DNA from: Balaenoptera acutorostrata
Lineage: Eukaryota; Chordata; Mammalia; Artiodactyla; Balaenopteridae
Direction: 5' to 3'
Assembly: GCF_949987535.1 (NCBI RefSeq)
Contig: NC_080072.1
Location: 53,636,356-53,700,355 of the forward strand
Length of the DNA stretch: 64,000 nucleotides
Within the stretch, counting starts at the first letter, position 1, and each line of letters starts with the position of its first letter. Positions 49,808 to 60,879 of this stretch are shown piece by piece. The notes under the pieces were generated by a model. That model was given only the letters and a program-made list of their open reading frames with translations, was not told the DNA's origin and did no database searches. A program made the translations under genes and the position numbers.

Positions 49808-49964
49808 CCGGCTCTGTTAGATCTCACGCTGAGGCCTTCAAGATCAAGCTTCTCTAAAGGCATCCCATTCTTCAAAGCTGCCAGTGGCTATCATGGCCTG
49901 ATCCCTTTGGTTTTCCATAGAAAATGGCTGGGAGATGAAACACCTAATGGTCATACTATGTGTC
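49808..49964 (-). other. UCP2: UCP2 non-coding exon 2
   Basis: A 157-base exon is bounded on the minus strand by an acceptor (cctgcag before 49964) and a donor (CCGG|gtaaga after 49808). It carries the conserved UCP2 upstream ORF, which fixes its identity. It is followed by coding exon 3, whose acceptor lies at about 47320-47324. Confidence 0.88.
49844..49954 (-). promoter_or_regulatory. UCP2: UCP2 upstream ORF (36 codons)
   Basis: Within exon 2 a 36-codon frame starts MTIRCFISQPF, contains MIATGSFEEWDAF and ends REA followed by TGA. It matches the known mammalian UCP2 upstream ORF in length and sequence character. In other mammals this uORF represses UCP2 translation, and glutamine is reported to relieve the block. 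The start has A at -3 (an adequate context), so leaky or regulated initiation is plausible. Its preservation as an open frame in a 5' UTR supports functional constraint. Confidence 0.88.
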
Positions 49965-50312
49965 CTGCAGGTGAGGGCAAAGGAGGAGAGTTTAGAAAGG
50001 GAAATGGACCTTAAAGGACCACACCCCAGCAAGGAAAGGGCCATCTGTCCAAGGCACATAAGCCCACTCAGTCCTTATCGGTGGGTGTGAGGGTAGGGAA
50101 CAGGGTCCATTTCCCACAGAGCAGCTGGGGACTAATTAAGTGCACACACTGGAGGAGGGGGACACACTGGAGGAGGGGATGAACCCAGGAGTCCTCCCTC
50201 CCCCATCTGCTCTCTTAGTATCACACATTGCTCTGTTGCAGATTTCTCCTTTAGTGGAACTCAGTATTCTGGAGAAGCGTCCCGCAACACAGCAGACTCT
50301 GGTGAGTGGGAG

Positions 50313-50334
50313 TGGGGCGGGGGGGGGGGGGGAA
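50313..50334. repeat. G-run in UCP2 intron 1
   Basis: A nearly uninterrupted G tract on the plus strand (ggggcggggg followed by more G), i.e. a C tract in the UCP2 transcript. Confidence 0.85.
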
Positions 50335-50689
50335 GTCATGATGGGTCAGAGACTCGCTGAGTCAACTAGAGACCAGAGCGGGGCTGCGAGGAGGTTAGAG
50401 GGGCCTGGAGCGGGCCCTGCTGAGGCCGCATCAAGCAGCTCAAAGCCTCCTGCCAGCAGAAAGAGCCCCAGGAATGGCCTGGGGCCGCCTGGAGTGGGAG
50501 AGGTCATTCTGGTCTTCGCTGAAGGTCCCCCACCCCGGCCGAGGAGAGGAAGTGGAAGGGTAAAGGCTTATATTACAGCCATTTGAACGCGAGAAGTAAA
50601 GAACAAAAGCAAGACACGAAAAGAGTGAAAGAAGAGAGATAAAGAAAAACAACAAAAGGTAAAATACAAAATAGGGTGGGAGGCTAGGA

Positions 50690-51560
50690 ATGAAATTAAA
50701 GGTGGCGCGCGGGTCCCTTCCGCCGGGGTAGCGGGAGTAGGGCAGGTATAGCGGGCGCAGGGCTGGGGCGGGCCGGGGCCGGGCTCACCGGGCCGCAGGG
50801 AGAACAAGCGAGTACTGGCAATTTATATCTGTCGGCGGGCGGAGCGCGCATCCACGGAGTGCAGACTGTACTCGACCCAAAGGCGCGGCCGGCCGGGCTT
50901 GCAGAGAGGTAGGCAGAGGGTGCGGCGCGACTTCGATCTATGGGGCGGGGCCTGCTGGGCGGAGGCGGGACCTGCGGGCTCCGAGGGCTGGGAGGCGGCC
51001 CTTTAGCTGCCGCATTTCCGCAGAGACCGCCACGCCCAGCGTTTTCTCCGCGCCTTCCTCCACTTCCATTTCCGGGAGCCGATCCCAGCGTCTGACTTTT
51101 CGTTCCCCCATAGGCTTACCCCTCGCCCCGCCAACTTCATTGTGAGGATGGCAAGACTGACTCCCGGAAAGAAGCAGAGGCTGCCCAGGGTCATACACGC
51201 CTCTGGCCCCTAGCCAGGGCTCTTTTTAACAGCGCCCAGAGGCTCGGGTAGAAGAGCACTCTCTCCTTTCAGGGACGCAGTCCGCTGGTCCCAACTCAGC
51301 CACCCGTGATTCCGCAAACCGCTCGCTCTCCCCAGGTGCCAGCGCGGGCCCCCGCGGGGCGGGGCCTCCCGGCCGGCCTCGCTGGCAATTGGTTAAGGGA
51401 GCCGTGGGGCCAGAGGAAGGAGCCAATCTGGGCTGCAGCAGCAGGTGGCAGATAACCGCCAACGGCCGTTGGGCGCGGCTGGGTTTCCCGCTGCCTCCGG
51501 GTCCTGGCCTGGGTTCTCCGGGGAGTAAAGGACGGGGATGGGGCACGAAGCGTGACGCTC
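50690..51560 (-). promoter_or_regulatory. UCP2: CpG-rich UCP2 promoter region
   Basis: CpG density rises sharply here compared with flanks. GC boxes are visible (GGGGCGGGGC near 50942 and again near 51357). The region covers the inferred UCP2 exon 1 and its upstream sequence, as expected for the CpG-island promoter of this gene. No convincing divergent gene is seen on the plus strand. Confidence 0.7.
50789..50950 (-). other. UCP2: UCP2 exon 1 (5' non-coding, donor end placed)
   Basis: On the minus strand the sequence CGGCCCG|GTGAGCCC gives a strong consensus donor at 50789, inside the CpG-rich region 0.8 kb upstream of exon 2. The 3' edge of the exon is therefore probably 50789. The transcription start is not resolved; 50950 is only an outer guess. 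Confidence 0.55.
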
Positions 51561-52004
51561 GCGCCCCCACTTACAGAAGAGCCAATGGTCAGGCGCCCCT
51601 CGAGTGAGAAGGCCGAACAGGCCGTGGACCTGCTGCGTGTCTAGGCCCTGGCATGAGAAAGGGATGGTAGGAGTTAACCGGGACTGGGTCGCCCTCAGGT
51701 GGTTGGTGGTCTTATGGGGGTGACAGACACTTAAATAACCGGTAATTGTGTCCTGTGGCCGGACAAACACGTGCACGTGGAGTGTAGACGCAGATAGTCT
51801 ATGTTCGCCCTTGGACTCTATGTCCCTACTTTTGTGTACCTTCTGACCCCCTCTACCTCGTTTCAGCCTTGTCGACTGTCTGGGACTGTTGTAAGAATTC
51901 GTGGAGGTCGTGGAAGCCATATCGTTGACTACATTGTAAGCTCTTCTAGAACAGGAAGCTATTTCCTATATTTTTAGTATCACAAGCCTCTAAGACCCGC
52001 TTTA

Positions 52005-52485
52005 GATGTGGACAGGGACCGTTGCCTGCCGTTCTAGTAAACAAAGAATGTTGCCCACCATTCCAGTTCTATAAGGATCTGGCCATTAGTCACTGCAGCC
52101 TTCCACCCACCGTGAGCCCTGAAAAGAATTCAGGGTGGAGAAAAACAGGAAGTATTCTGTGCTTTGGATTCTATTGGCCCTAGATAGTTAAGATGCATAC
52201 CTAAGGAATAATTTAAATGAACCCAGATTCTTGCATCTTCCCATATACAGAAAAGCACTAAAATCATTAATTTGAGATGTCTGTTATTTGTGATTGACAG
52301 TAATCTTTTGATGTTCAACTACATTTTTTTTCCAGCAAAAAACTCCTATTTATCCTGACTTCTCTCTTACCTCTTCTGAGCATTTCCTCAAAGCTATCTG
52401 AGAGGCCGTCTCCTGGGCTATTGTCTTCAGTAAGATCCCCAAATAAAACTTAAGTCTCTACTTTTAGGTCGTGTGTTTTTCTTCA
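52005..52485 (+). mobile_element. LTR-like repeat, copy A
   Basis: Copy A and the inverted copy at 53391-53815 share a collinear set of blocks: 'agtaaacaaag', 'ggagaaaaacaggaa', 'cttgcatcttcccata', 'cagtaatcttttgatgttca', 'atctgagaggc', then AATAAA at 52442-52447 and 'cttttaggt'. An AATAAA near the end, followed by a short terminal segment, is typical of a solo LTR from an endogenous retrovirus. No internal viral genes are seen. Confidence 0.65.
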
Positions 52486-53390
52486 GACATATAGTAGAGG
52501 CTCAGTGCATGCTGTTTGGGCTGCTGTTGAAAGTGCCCTTGGGAAGTGTAATGGGAGGATCCAGGAAGATGAACATTTAGTGAGTGCAGTTACTATGTCC
52601 AGGTTCAGTGTGGATACTTCACATAACCCTGTGAGGCTGGTATTAACCTCTGATCTACAAATGCGTGCCAAAGAAGTTAAATCATCTGCCTAATGTCACA
52701 CGGTTAGGAATGGTGCGCCATGACTTAAGCCCTGGTTAATCAGCTCAGTGTGTGTATTTTTTGTCCACAAGCAGAAGGAATTGTCAGCCAGGAGACTATA
52801 GCTGGAATGGGACTGGATAATTATAGCAGAAAAGAAGAAACACACTGAGCCTATGATCCTGGCAGAAACAAAGTGGAAACTGAGAAATCAAGCCAAAAAT
52901 TTATTTCTGGCACTGTGGAGTCTCCCATCCACTGCTGGCCTAGCTTTTGCATGTAAGCTTCTGTCTTTGGCTGTGATGAACGGATTCCCAGGATGCTCAG
53001 CAAGTTTGTGGTGAGACTACTGAACTGGTCGGTGATCTTTGAGGAGACATGAAAAATAGAGTAAAACAAAGGCTTGGAAATAAATGTGTTGTCCTGATTG
53101 CCAAACAGGGAAGAATCTGGATTTCAAAGACTGTATACCTGTGAGATGTTTGTTCATCCCTAGCAAAATTCAAGGGACTGTTAAAAGGATGATGTGTGGA
53201 TACTAAAAAGAGAAGTAGATATCACCAGGATTCAACATGGATTTCTTAAGAAGTCCTGTTAAATTCTCTTTTCCTTAGGATGGAGCCAGGCAGATCAGGG
53301 TGATGCTACAGACACTGTCCCTCTGGATTTTTAGAGCTGCAGCTCATCCAAATCATAAGATGTCTTATGGAGAAAGTGAAGAATGTTTGG
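52486..53390. other. Sequence between two inverted LTR-like copies
   Basis: No coding content or viral relic recognised; includes a MIR-like stretch near 52640-52710. Confidence 0.45.
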
Positions 53391-53815
53391 TGTCAACTGA
53401 AAAAAATGCACAACCTAAAAGTTGAGAATTATGTTTTATTTGGGGCATTACTGAGGCCGTAAGCCCATGATACAGCCTCTCAGATATCTCTGAAGGACTG
53501 TTCTGAAGAGGTAGGGGAGGAGCCAGGGTATATAGGAGTTTCTGCAAAAAAACCAGGTAGCTGAACATCAAAAGATTACTGCTAATTAAAGAAAAACCAG
53601 ATATCTCAAGTTAATGAATTTAGCACTCTTCAATGTATGGGAAGATGCAAGAGTCTGGGCTTAATGAAATTATATCCTGTTTTTCTCCATCATGAATCCC
53701 CTTAGGGTGCACCATTGGGGGTGGCTGCAGTGGCTGATGGCTTGATGGTCTCAACATCCTTTGTTTACTGACACGGCAGGCAGACATTCTTTGTCCACAA
53801 TGGGTACAGGTAAGT
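53391..53815 (-). mobile_element. LTR-like repeat, copy B (inverted)
   Basis: This is the reverse-orientation partner of the copy at 52005-52485, with its AATAAA appearing as TTTATT at 53435-53440. About 0.9 kb of non-LTR sequence separates the copies; it shows no viral coding remains. Confidence 0.65.
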
Positions 53816-53850
53816 GCATTTTACAAACCTGTTTCACATTTAGCTCACTG

Positions 53851-53852
<2 letters not shown>

Positions 53853-53881
<29 letters not shown>

Positions 53882-53884
53882 TAT
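53853..53884. repeat. A-run plus (AT)n
   Basis: About 14 A residues followed by about nine AT dinucleotides. Confidence 0.85.
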
Positions 53885-54240
53885 CTTTACTTATAGTTTT
53901 GGAACTTTAAAATTTTGAAAACGTTGTTTGAAACACTGAAAATGAAAAAGACACAAGAATGACAGAGAAAACAAAACATCAGGTAATGAAAACCAACATG
54001 AGAAAAAAATTAAACATTCAAATGTCTCTGGTGTTTTTTTGCTAAAAATATCGAGTAAGTTGGCTGTGTTAATACCCCCCCCCAAAACAAATACAAAATT
54101 ATCTGATGGCATTTTAAAAAAAGAAATCAAGGAAATTTGATGATCATACATTTTTAAAAAAATGATATAAAGCTGAATTTCTTTAAAAACGTTTAAGAGG
54201 TGAAATTGACCCATACATGTTTTTAAAACGTCCACGTCTT

Positions 54241-54683
54241 TTTTTTTTGGTAAATTTATTTATTTTATTTTATTTTTGGCTGCGTTGGGTCTTTGTTGCT
54301 GTGCATGGGCTTTCTCTAGTTGCAGCGAGCGGGGGCTACTCTTTGTTGCGGTTCCTGGGCTTCTCATTCGGTGGCTTCTCTTGTTGTGGAGCACAAGCTC
54401 TAGGCACGGGGACTTCAGTAGTTGTGGCTTGCGGGCTCTAGAGCCAGGCTCAGTAGTTGTGGCACACGGGCTCAGTAGTTGTGGCACACAGGCTCAGTAG
54501 TTGTGGCTCGCGGGCTCTAGAGCGCAGGCTCAGTAGTTGTGGTGCACGGGCTTAGTTGCTCCGCGCCATGTGGGATCTTCCCGGACCAGGGCTTGAACCC
54601 GTGTCCCCTGCATTGGCAGGCGGATTCTTAACCACTGTGCCGCCAGGGAAGCTCCCCCCTCCCCCCCCAACCCCCCCACCCCC
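54241..54683 (-). repeat. Long CHR SINE with internal expansion
   Basis: About 100 bases longer than other copies because the unit 'ctcagtagttgtggc' occurs four times between 54445 and 54545. A C-rich run follows the head. Flanks are tccacgtcttttt and tccatgtcttttt. Confidence 0.88.
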
Positions 54684-54699
54684 ATCCATGTCTTTTTGT

Positions 54700-55484
54700 T
54701 GTTTGTTCTTCTCTTTCTTGGTTTCTTAAAAAAAAAAAAAAAGAAAGAAAATGTGGGGGAAATGGCCACACAAAATGAGATAGAATTACTTTGAACATTT
54801 GCAACAACAAAACTGGATTAAATTCTTTAATGAATCTTTGTTGTCAAGTAAGAAACCCTACATTTTAAATATTAAATTGGGAAAACACTGTTAAGAGTTA
54901 AAAGATGCTTCTTTGTGTGAATTAATGTGTGATTGAAATAAAGCTCAGTTCATAAAGCAGAGCATGAACATAGCAGTTGTTCACATTTTGCTCATACCTC
55001 TGAAAATGCAAGTTCTCCCCCAGTTTCTTTACAGCATGATAGGCCTTCAGCTGGTGATCAGATGGCTAACATTTCCATTTTTATATAAGAAACAACTTGA
55101 TCACATGGTTTTTCAGTGCCTTCCCTAAAATCCATGATTGTTAATAGATTCTATTTTTTCCTCCATTATTTCTCAAAGGAAATATAGCAGCAAATTCATT
55201 CACTGCCAACCATTACAAATATTCAGTCCTTTATTAAGGTACATAACATTACAGTAGGCTTAGGGTGCTAATACATGGATAATAAAATAGCTATAGCTAG
55301 TAAAACAAAGCAAATGAAAAGAAAATTAAAGAGCCTTGATCAAATGAAATACTTACAACTTTCAAATGAAACACTGTAGAAATTATATATTGAAAAGCAC
55401 TAGGAATATACGATAATTCAGTAACAGTTATTGAGGGAATAAATGAAAGAATCACAGTGATTAGAAATTATTTTCATATTAATA
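54700..55484. other. UCP2 upstream intergenic, AT-rich
   Basis: No gene recognised. On the minus strand an AATAAA near 55235 could mark the far end of the FAM91A1 retrocopy's 3' UTR, but this is a guess. Confidence 0.3.
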
Positions 55485-56036
55485 TGTATATTAGTGGGGT
55501 TCTCCAGAGAAACAGTGCCAACAGGATATGTGTGTATATGTAAAGAGAGACTTTTGGGTGGGGGGGGCATGCTGCGTGGCTTTCGGGATGTTAGTTCCCC
55601 GACCAGGGATTGACCCCAGCCATGGCAGTGAAAGCACCAAGTCCTAACCATTGGATCGCCAGGAAAGTCCCCATAAAGAGAGATTTTTTAAAAGGAGTTG
55701 GCTTGTGCAGTTATGGAGGATTGACAAGCCCAAAATATATAGCATAGACCTGCATATGTAGTTAGAGACCCAAGGAAGAGTTGCAGTTCAAGTCCAAATG
55801 CAGTCCTCTGGTAGAATTCCTTGTTTGGGGGAGGTCAGTCTGTTCTGTTCAAGCCTTCAACTGATTGGATGAGGCCCACTTAGGTATGGGGGCGGGGGTA
55901 ACCTGCTTTACTCAAAGTCCACTGATTTAAATGTTAATCTCATCCAAAAAACACCTTCACAGAAACATCCAGAATGTTTGACCAAGTTTCTGGGCACTGT
56001 GACCCAGCCAAGTTGACACAAAATTAACCATCACAG
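55485..56036 (+). mobile_element. Interspersed repeat of the 'gggttctccagagaa' type, with a SINE inside
   Basis: Plus-strand copy of the family seen at 18927-19370; the shared internal landmarks are 'caactgattggatgagg' and 'actcaaagtccactga'. The SINE at 55556-55673 is inserted near its start. Confidence 0.55.
55556..55673 (-). repeat. Short CHR-type SINE
   Basis: Flanks taaagagagactttt and taaagagagattttt; inserted in the repeat at 55485-56036. Confidence 0.88.
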
Positions 56037-56633
56037 TATGTATTAATTTTCCTTATATAGATAAGCATAGCATATATTTAGTTTCTAGTTCATGTAAGAC
56101 AAGTTAGAAAACTAAACATTATTACATTTACTCCAAGTACAGCACTGACTGAGCCACAGGTAACTTGGTCTAAAATATTTAATCCTATAAATAGGCCATA
56201 GTATTGAACACATGGTCGTGTTAACAGTTCAAAGAAAGACGTATATTTCTAGAAGTAAGTTAAATGCACATATAGTTTTATAAAGAACAAAAAACAATCA
56301 GTAAAAATATTTAGGTTATAATATTCCCAGAGTCTATTTTCCACATTCTTGTTTGGTTAATTTGGTCACAATTTTAAACTGTAAATAATTACCCTTTAGA
56401 GGAACTAAACTATAACATGACATAAACTTCCTAAGGAAGGTAACTTGAAAAATATAAAAAGTGATTCCAATTTTTCTAAGTAACATTTGAGATACTACAA
56501 GAGCAAATGAATTAAGAAAACCTTTGAAATTATTCAATTATCTTTAAAATTATACTGGCATAATTTAATATCTAGAATGCCTAAAATAATGTTTTCATAG
56601 TAGATTTATCACTAGAGTATTTTGATCTTGAAA
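56037..56633. other. Intergenic, AT-rich, no feature recognised
   Basis: No coding or repeat signature identified by eye; could belong to the 3'-UTR part of the retrocopy further right. Confidence 0.35.
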
Positions 56634-56645
56634 GCCTCAGTGCTT

Positions 56646-57380
56646 TTTTTTTTTTTTGGCTGCATTGGGTCTTCGTTGCTGTGCACAGGCTTTCTCTAGT
56701 TGTGGCGAATGGAGGCAACTCTTCGTTGTGGTGCTCGGGCTTCTCATTGTGGTGGCTTCTCTTATTGTGAAGCACGGGCTCTAGGCGTGCGGGCTTTGGT
56801 AGTTGCAGCATGTGGGCTCAGTAGTTGTAGCATGCAGGCTCAGTAGTTGCAGCGCACGGGCTCAGTAGTTGTGGCTCGTGGGCTCTAGAGCGCAGGCTGA
56901 GTAGTTGTGGTGCATGGTCTTAGTTGCTCCGTGGCATGTGAGATCTTCCTGGACCAGGGATTGAACCTGTGTCCCCTGCATTGGCAGGAGGATTCTTTTT
57001 TTTTTTTTTTTTTTTAAAGGATTTTCTTATTTATTTATTTATTTATTTATTTTTGGCTGTGTTGGGTCTTCGGTTCGTGCGAGGGCTTTCTCCAGTTGCG
57101 GCAAGCGGGGGCCACTCTTCATCGCGGTGCGGGGACCGCTCTTCATCGCGGTGCGCGGGCCTTTCTCTATCGCGGCCCCTCCCGTCGCGGGGCACAGGCT
57201 CCAGACGCGCAGGCTCAGCAATTGTGGCTCACGGGCCCAGCCGCTCCGCGGCATGTGGGATCTTCCCAGACCAGGGCTCGAACCCGTGTCCCCTGCATTA
57301 GCAGGCAGATTCTCAACCTCTGCGCCACCAGGGAAGCCCGGCAGGAGGATTCTTAACCACTGCGCCACCAGGGAAGTCCA
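56646..57380 (-). repeat. CHR SINE (outer) split by another CHR SINE
   Basis: The outer element is in two parts, 56646-56997 and 57355-57380, with target duplication gcctcagtgctt at 56634-56645 and 57381-57392. Confidence 0.93.
56998..57339 (-). repeat. CHR SINE nested in a CHR SINE
   Basis: The inner element is flanked by ggcaggaggattctt (56983-56997, 57340-57354), which is outer-SINE sequence. It carries a small tandem copy of 'ctcttcatcgcggtgcg' near 57115-57150. Confidence 0.93.
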
Positions 57381-57594
57381 GCCTCAGTGCTTCTAATGTG
57401 TAGCTTTAACCTGAAATCATAATCCTTGGTTTGCAAACATCAAATTCAATTTTATGTTAGTTGATATAGAAACTAAACAAAAAATTCTTAAATCAAAGTG
57501 ATAGCATGCAGCAACCATTGCTACCAAAATGGAAAAGTTCTATTTTTCCTTAGAGATTCTATGAAAAGAAAACTCAAAGTGAGTGACAAAGTCT

Positions 57595-58080
57595 ACACAT
57601 AAGCATTGTTTAAAAATAGGATGTTTGCCAAAAATGGAAAATAATTCAAATGTCCACCAATTGTTGAATGGATAAATAAAATGTAGTATACCCAAACAAT
57701 GGGATAGTATTCAACAGTATAAAAAGCAATAAAAAGGAATGAAGTACTGATACATGCTACAATATGGATAAGCCTTGAAAACATTATGCTAAGTGAAAGA
57801 AACCAGTCACAAAAGACCACATAGTGTATGTTCCCATTTATATAGGCAAATCTATAGAGACAGAAAGTAGAGCTAGGGAGGATGGGGGGATTTGGGCATG
57901 ACAGATAACAGGTAAGGGGGTGTGGTTGTTTTGAGGATGAGGAAAATGTTCTAAAATTGATTGTGGTGATAGTTGCACAACTCTGATTTACTAAAAAGCA
58001 TTGAATTTTACTCTTTAAATGGATGAATTGTGTGATATGTGAATTATATTTCAATAATGCTGCTACCAAAAAAAAAAAGA
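57595..58080 (+). mobile_element. Old L1-type 3' end
   Basis: The plus strand shows the familiar sequence 'caaatgtccaccaatt', 'gtgaaagaaaccagtcac' and 'gtgatatgtgaattatat', ending in an A-rich tail at 58068. A 158-residue minus-strand frame across it is a by-product. Confidence 0.65.
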
Positions 58081-58388
58081 GAGAGAGAGAAACAAAACAA
58101 AATGCAAATCAGACCATGTTAACATCCTTTCAAGGACTGCTCTTGCACTCTGAATAAATTCTAAATGGGTTTAAAAAAAAAAAAAGAATGTTTTCTAAAA
58201 TTTCTCGTGAAGTGTCAGTGAAACTTTATAGTCTGAACTAAGACCTTATAAAACAAGGTTAAATTATACATAATTTTGCTGATTTGCATAACTTCCACAT
58301 ATAAAACAAGGTTAAATTGTACTGATTTGCATACCTTCAACAAGGTTCAGCTGATATACATAATTTATAGGTATCTACAGGAATTCTT

Positions 58389-58519
58389 TTTTTTTTTTAA
58401 CTTTATTTATTTTTTTGGCCATGCTGTGCAGCTGTTCGGCTTGTGTGATCTTAGTTCCCCAATCAGGGAGAAGTGAAAGCACGGAGTCCTAAGCCCTGAA
58501 CTGCCAGGGAATTCCCTCC
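58389..58519 (-). repeat. Short CHR-type SINE
   Basis: Flanks aggaattctt at 58379-58388 and 58522-58531. Confidence 0.85.
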
Positions 58520-59180
58520 ATAGGAATTCTTAATGTCTCATCATATCTTCTCTCAGTAATTGTTGTTTATTGTTTTATACTCTTTCTATTCTAAATACCA
58601 AGAAGTCTTTTCACAGGGAGAGTTAAATCACTTTCCATTATCCCCAAAAGTGTAGGTAACAAAATATAAAATTAAATAAGATTTGTTAAAGTAACATAAA
58701 ATCTCCATAACAATATTCAGTGACTGCTTATAAATGTTACCAGTTATCATAAAGCCTATAAAGTTTATCCTTAGATTAATAAAAAGAAATGTAGGGACTT
58801 CCCTGGCAGTCCAGTGGTTAAGACTCTGCACTTCTAGTAAACTCAAAATGGATTAAAGACCTAAATGTAAGACTGGACACTATAAAACTCTTAGAGGAAA
58901 CATAGGAAGAACACTCTTTGACATAAATCACAGCAAGATCTTTTTTGACCCACCTTCTAGAGTAATGGAAATAAAAACAAAGATAAACAAATGGGACCTA
59001 ATGAAACTTAAAAGCTTCTGCACAGCAAAGGAAACCATAAACAAGATGAAAAGACAACCCTTAGAATGGGAGAAAATAATTGCAAATGAAGCAACTGACA
59101 AAGGATTAACCTCCAAAATATACAAACAGCTTATGCAGCGCAATATCAAAAAACAACCCAATCAAAAAATGGGCAGAAGA

Positions 59181-59540
59181 AGACTTCCCTGGTGGTGCAG
59201 TGGTTAAGAATCTGCCTGCCAATTCAGGGGACATGGGTTGGAGCCCTGGTCCAGGAAGATCCCACATGCCACGGAGCAACTAAGCTGGTGTGCCACAACT
59301 ACTGAGCCTGCACTCTAGAGCCCGTGAGCCACAACTACTGAGCTCATGTGCCACAACCACTGAAGCCCAAGCGCCTAGAGCCTGTGCTCTGCCACAAGAG
59401 AAGCCACCACAATGAGAAACCCGTGCGCCACAACGAAGAGTAGCCCTCACTCACCACCACTAGAGAAAGACCGCGCCCAGCAACGAAGACCTGATGCGGC
59501 TAAAAATAAATAAATAAATAAATATATGGAAAAAAAAGAA
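59181..59540 (+). repeat. CHR SINE inside L1
   Basis: Flanks aaaatgggcagaaga and aaaaagggcagaaga. Confidence 0.92.
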
Positions 59541-59904
59541 AAAAAGGGCAGAAGACCTAAATAGACATTTCTCCAAAGAAGACATACAGATGGCCAAGAG
59601 ATGCATGAAAAGATGCTCAACATCACTAATTATTAGAGAAGTGCAAATCAAAAGTACAATGAGGTATCACCTCACACTGGTCAGAATGGACATCATTAAA
59701 AAATCTACAAACAATAAATGCTGGAGAGGGTGTGGAGAAAAGGTAACCCTCTTGCACTGTTGGTGGGAATGTAAATTGATACAGCCACTATGGAGAACAG
59801 TATGGAGGTTCCTTAAAAAACTAAAAATAGAATTAGCATATGACCTAGCAATTCCACTACTGGGCATATACCCAGAGAAAACCATAACTCAAAAAGACAC
59901 ATGC

Positions 59905-60235
59905 GGACTTCCCTGGTGGCGCAGTGGTTAAGAATCCACCTGCCAGTGCAGGGGACACAGGTTAAAGTCCTGGTCCGGGAAGATCCCACATGCTGCGGAG
60001 CAACTAAGCCCGTGCACCACAACTACTGAGCCCAAGTGCCACAACTACTGAAGCCCACGTGCCTAGAGCCCATGCTCCACATCAAGAAAAGCCACTGCAA
60101 TGAGAAGCCCATGCACGGCAAGGAAGAGTAGCCCCCACTTGCCACAACTAGAGAAACCCTGCACGCAGCAATGAAGACCCAATGCAGCCAAAGATAAATA
60201 ATAAATAAAATAAATAAATTAATTAATTAAAGAAA
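59905..60235 (+). repeat. CHR SINE inside L1
   Basis: Duplication aaaaagacacatgc at 59891-59904 and aaaaagacacatgc at 60236-60249. Confidence 0.93.
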
Positions 60236-60879
60236 AAAAAGACACATGCATCTCAGTGTTCATTGCAACACTATTTACAATAGCCAGGTCATGGAAGCAA
60301 CCTAAATGCCCATCGACAGATGAACGGATAAAGAAGATGTGGTACGTATATATAATGGAATATTACTCAGCCATAGAAAGGAACAAAATTGGGTCATTTG
60401 TAGAGACGTGGATGGACCTGGAGACTGTCATACAGAGTGAAGTAAGTCAGAAAGAGAAAAACAAATACCGTATATTAACGCATATATGTGGAATCTAGAA
60501 AAATGGTACAGATTAACCGGTTTGCAAGGCAGAAATAGAGACTCAGATGTAGAGAACAAATATATGGACACCAAGGGGGGAAAGGGAGGGTGGGCTGAAT
60601 TGGGAGATTGGGAATGACATATATACACTAACTAATATGTATAAAATAGGTAAATAATGAGAACCTGCTGTATAGCACAGGAAACTCCATTTTGCTGTAC
60701 AGTAGAAACTAACACAACATTGTAAAACAATTATACCCCAATTAAAAAAAAAAAAAAGACTCTATGCTTCCACTGCTGGGAGCTTGGGTTCAATCCCTGG
60801 TCGGGGAGCTAAGATACCGCATGCTGCTTGCTGTGGCCAAAAAACCCCCAAAAAACAAAAACAAAACAAAAATACCCCA

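Larger units (their letters stand above)
58835..60755 (+). mobile_element. 5'-truncated L1 inserted into a SINE, itself holding two SINEs
   Basis: The plus strand encodes the ORF2 C-terminal part ([50 protein letters not shown]) and the L1 3' UTR with polyA at 60744. The target aagactctgcacttc (58820-58834) recurs as aagactctatgcttc (60756-60770). SINEs at 59181-59540 and 59905-60235 split it. Confidence 0.92.
58794..60878 (+). repeat. Short CHR-type SINE split by an L1
   Basis: Head (gggacttccctggcagtcc) at 58794-58834 and body plus A-tail at 60756-60878. The SINE's own duplication agaaatgtag occurs at 58785-58794 and 60879-60888, which proves both halves are one element. Confidence 0.88.

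Noticed and set aside
50821..50828. TATA-like TATAAAT on the minus strand upstream of UCP2 exon 1 donor
   Set aside because: A start 30 bases downstream would leave an exon 1 of only a few bases, and UCP2 is normally TATA-less.
51393..51920. 175-residue minus-strand frame beyond the UCP2 promoter
   Set aside because: It crosses the edge of a CpG-rich region and has low-information sequence; no homology recognised. GC-rich DNA often yields such frames.
57593..58069. 158-residue minus-strand frame
   Set aside because: It is the reverse complement of an old L1-type 3' end on the plus strand.
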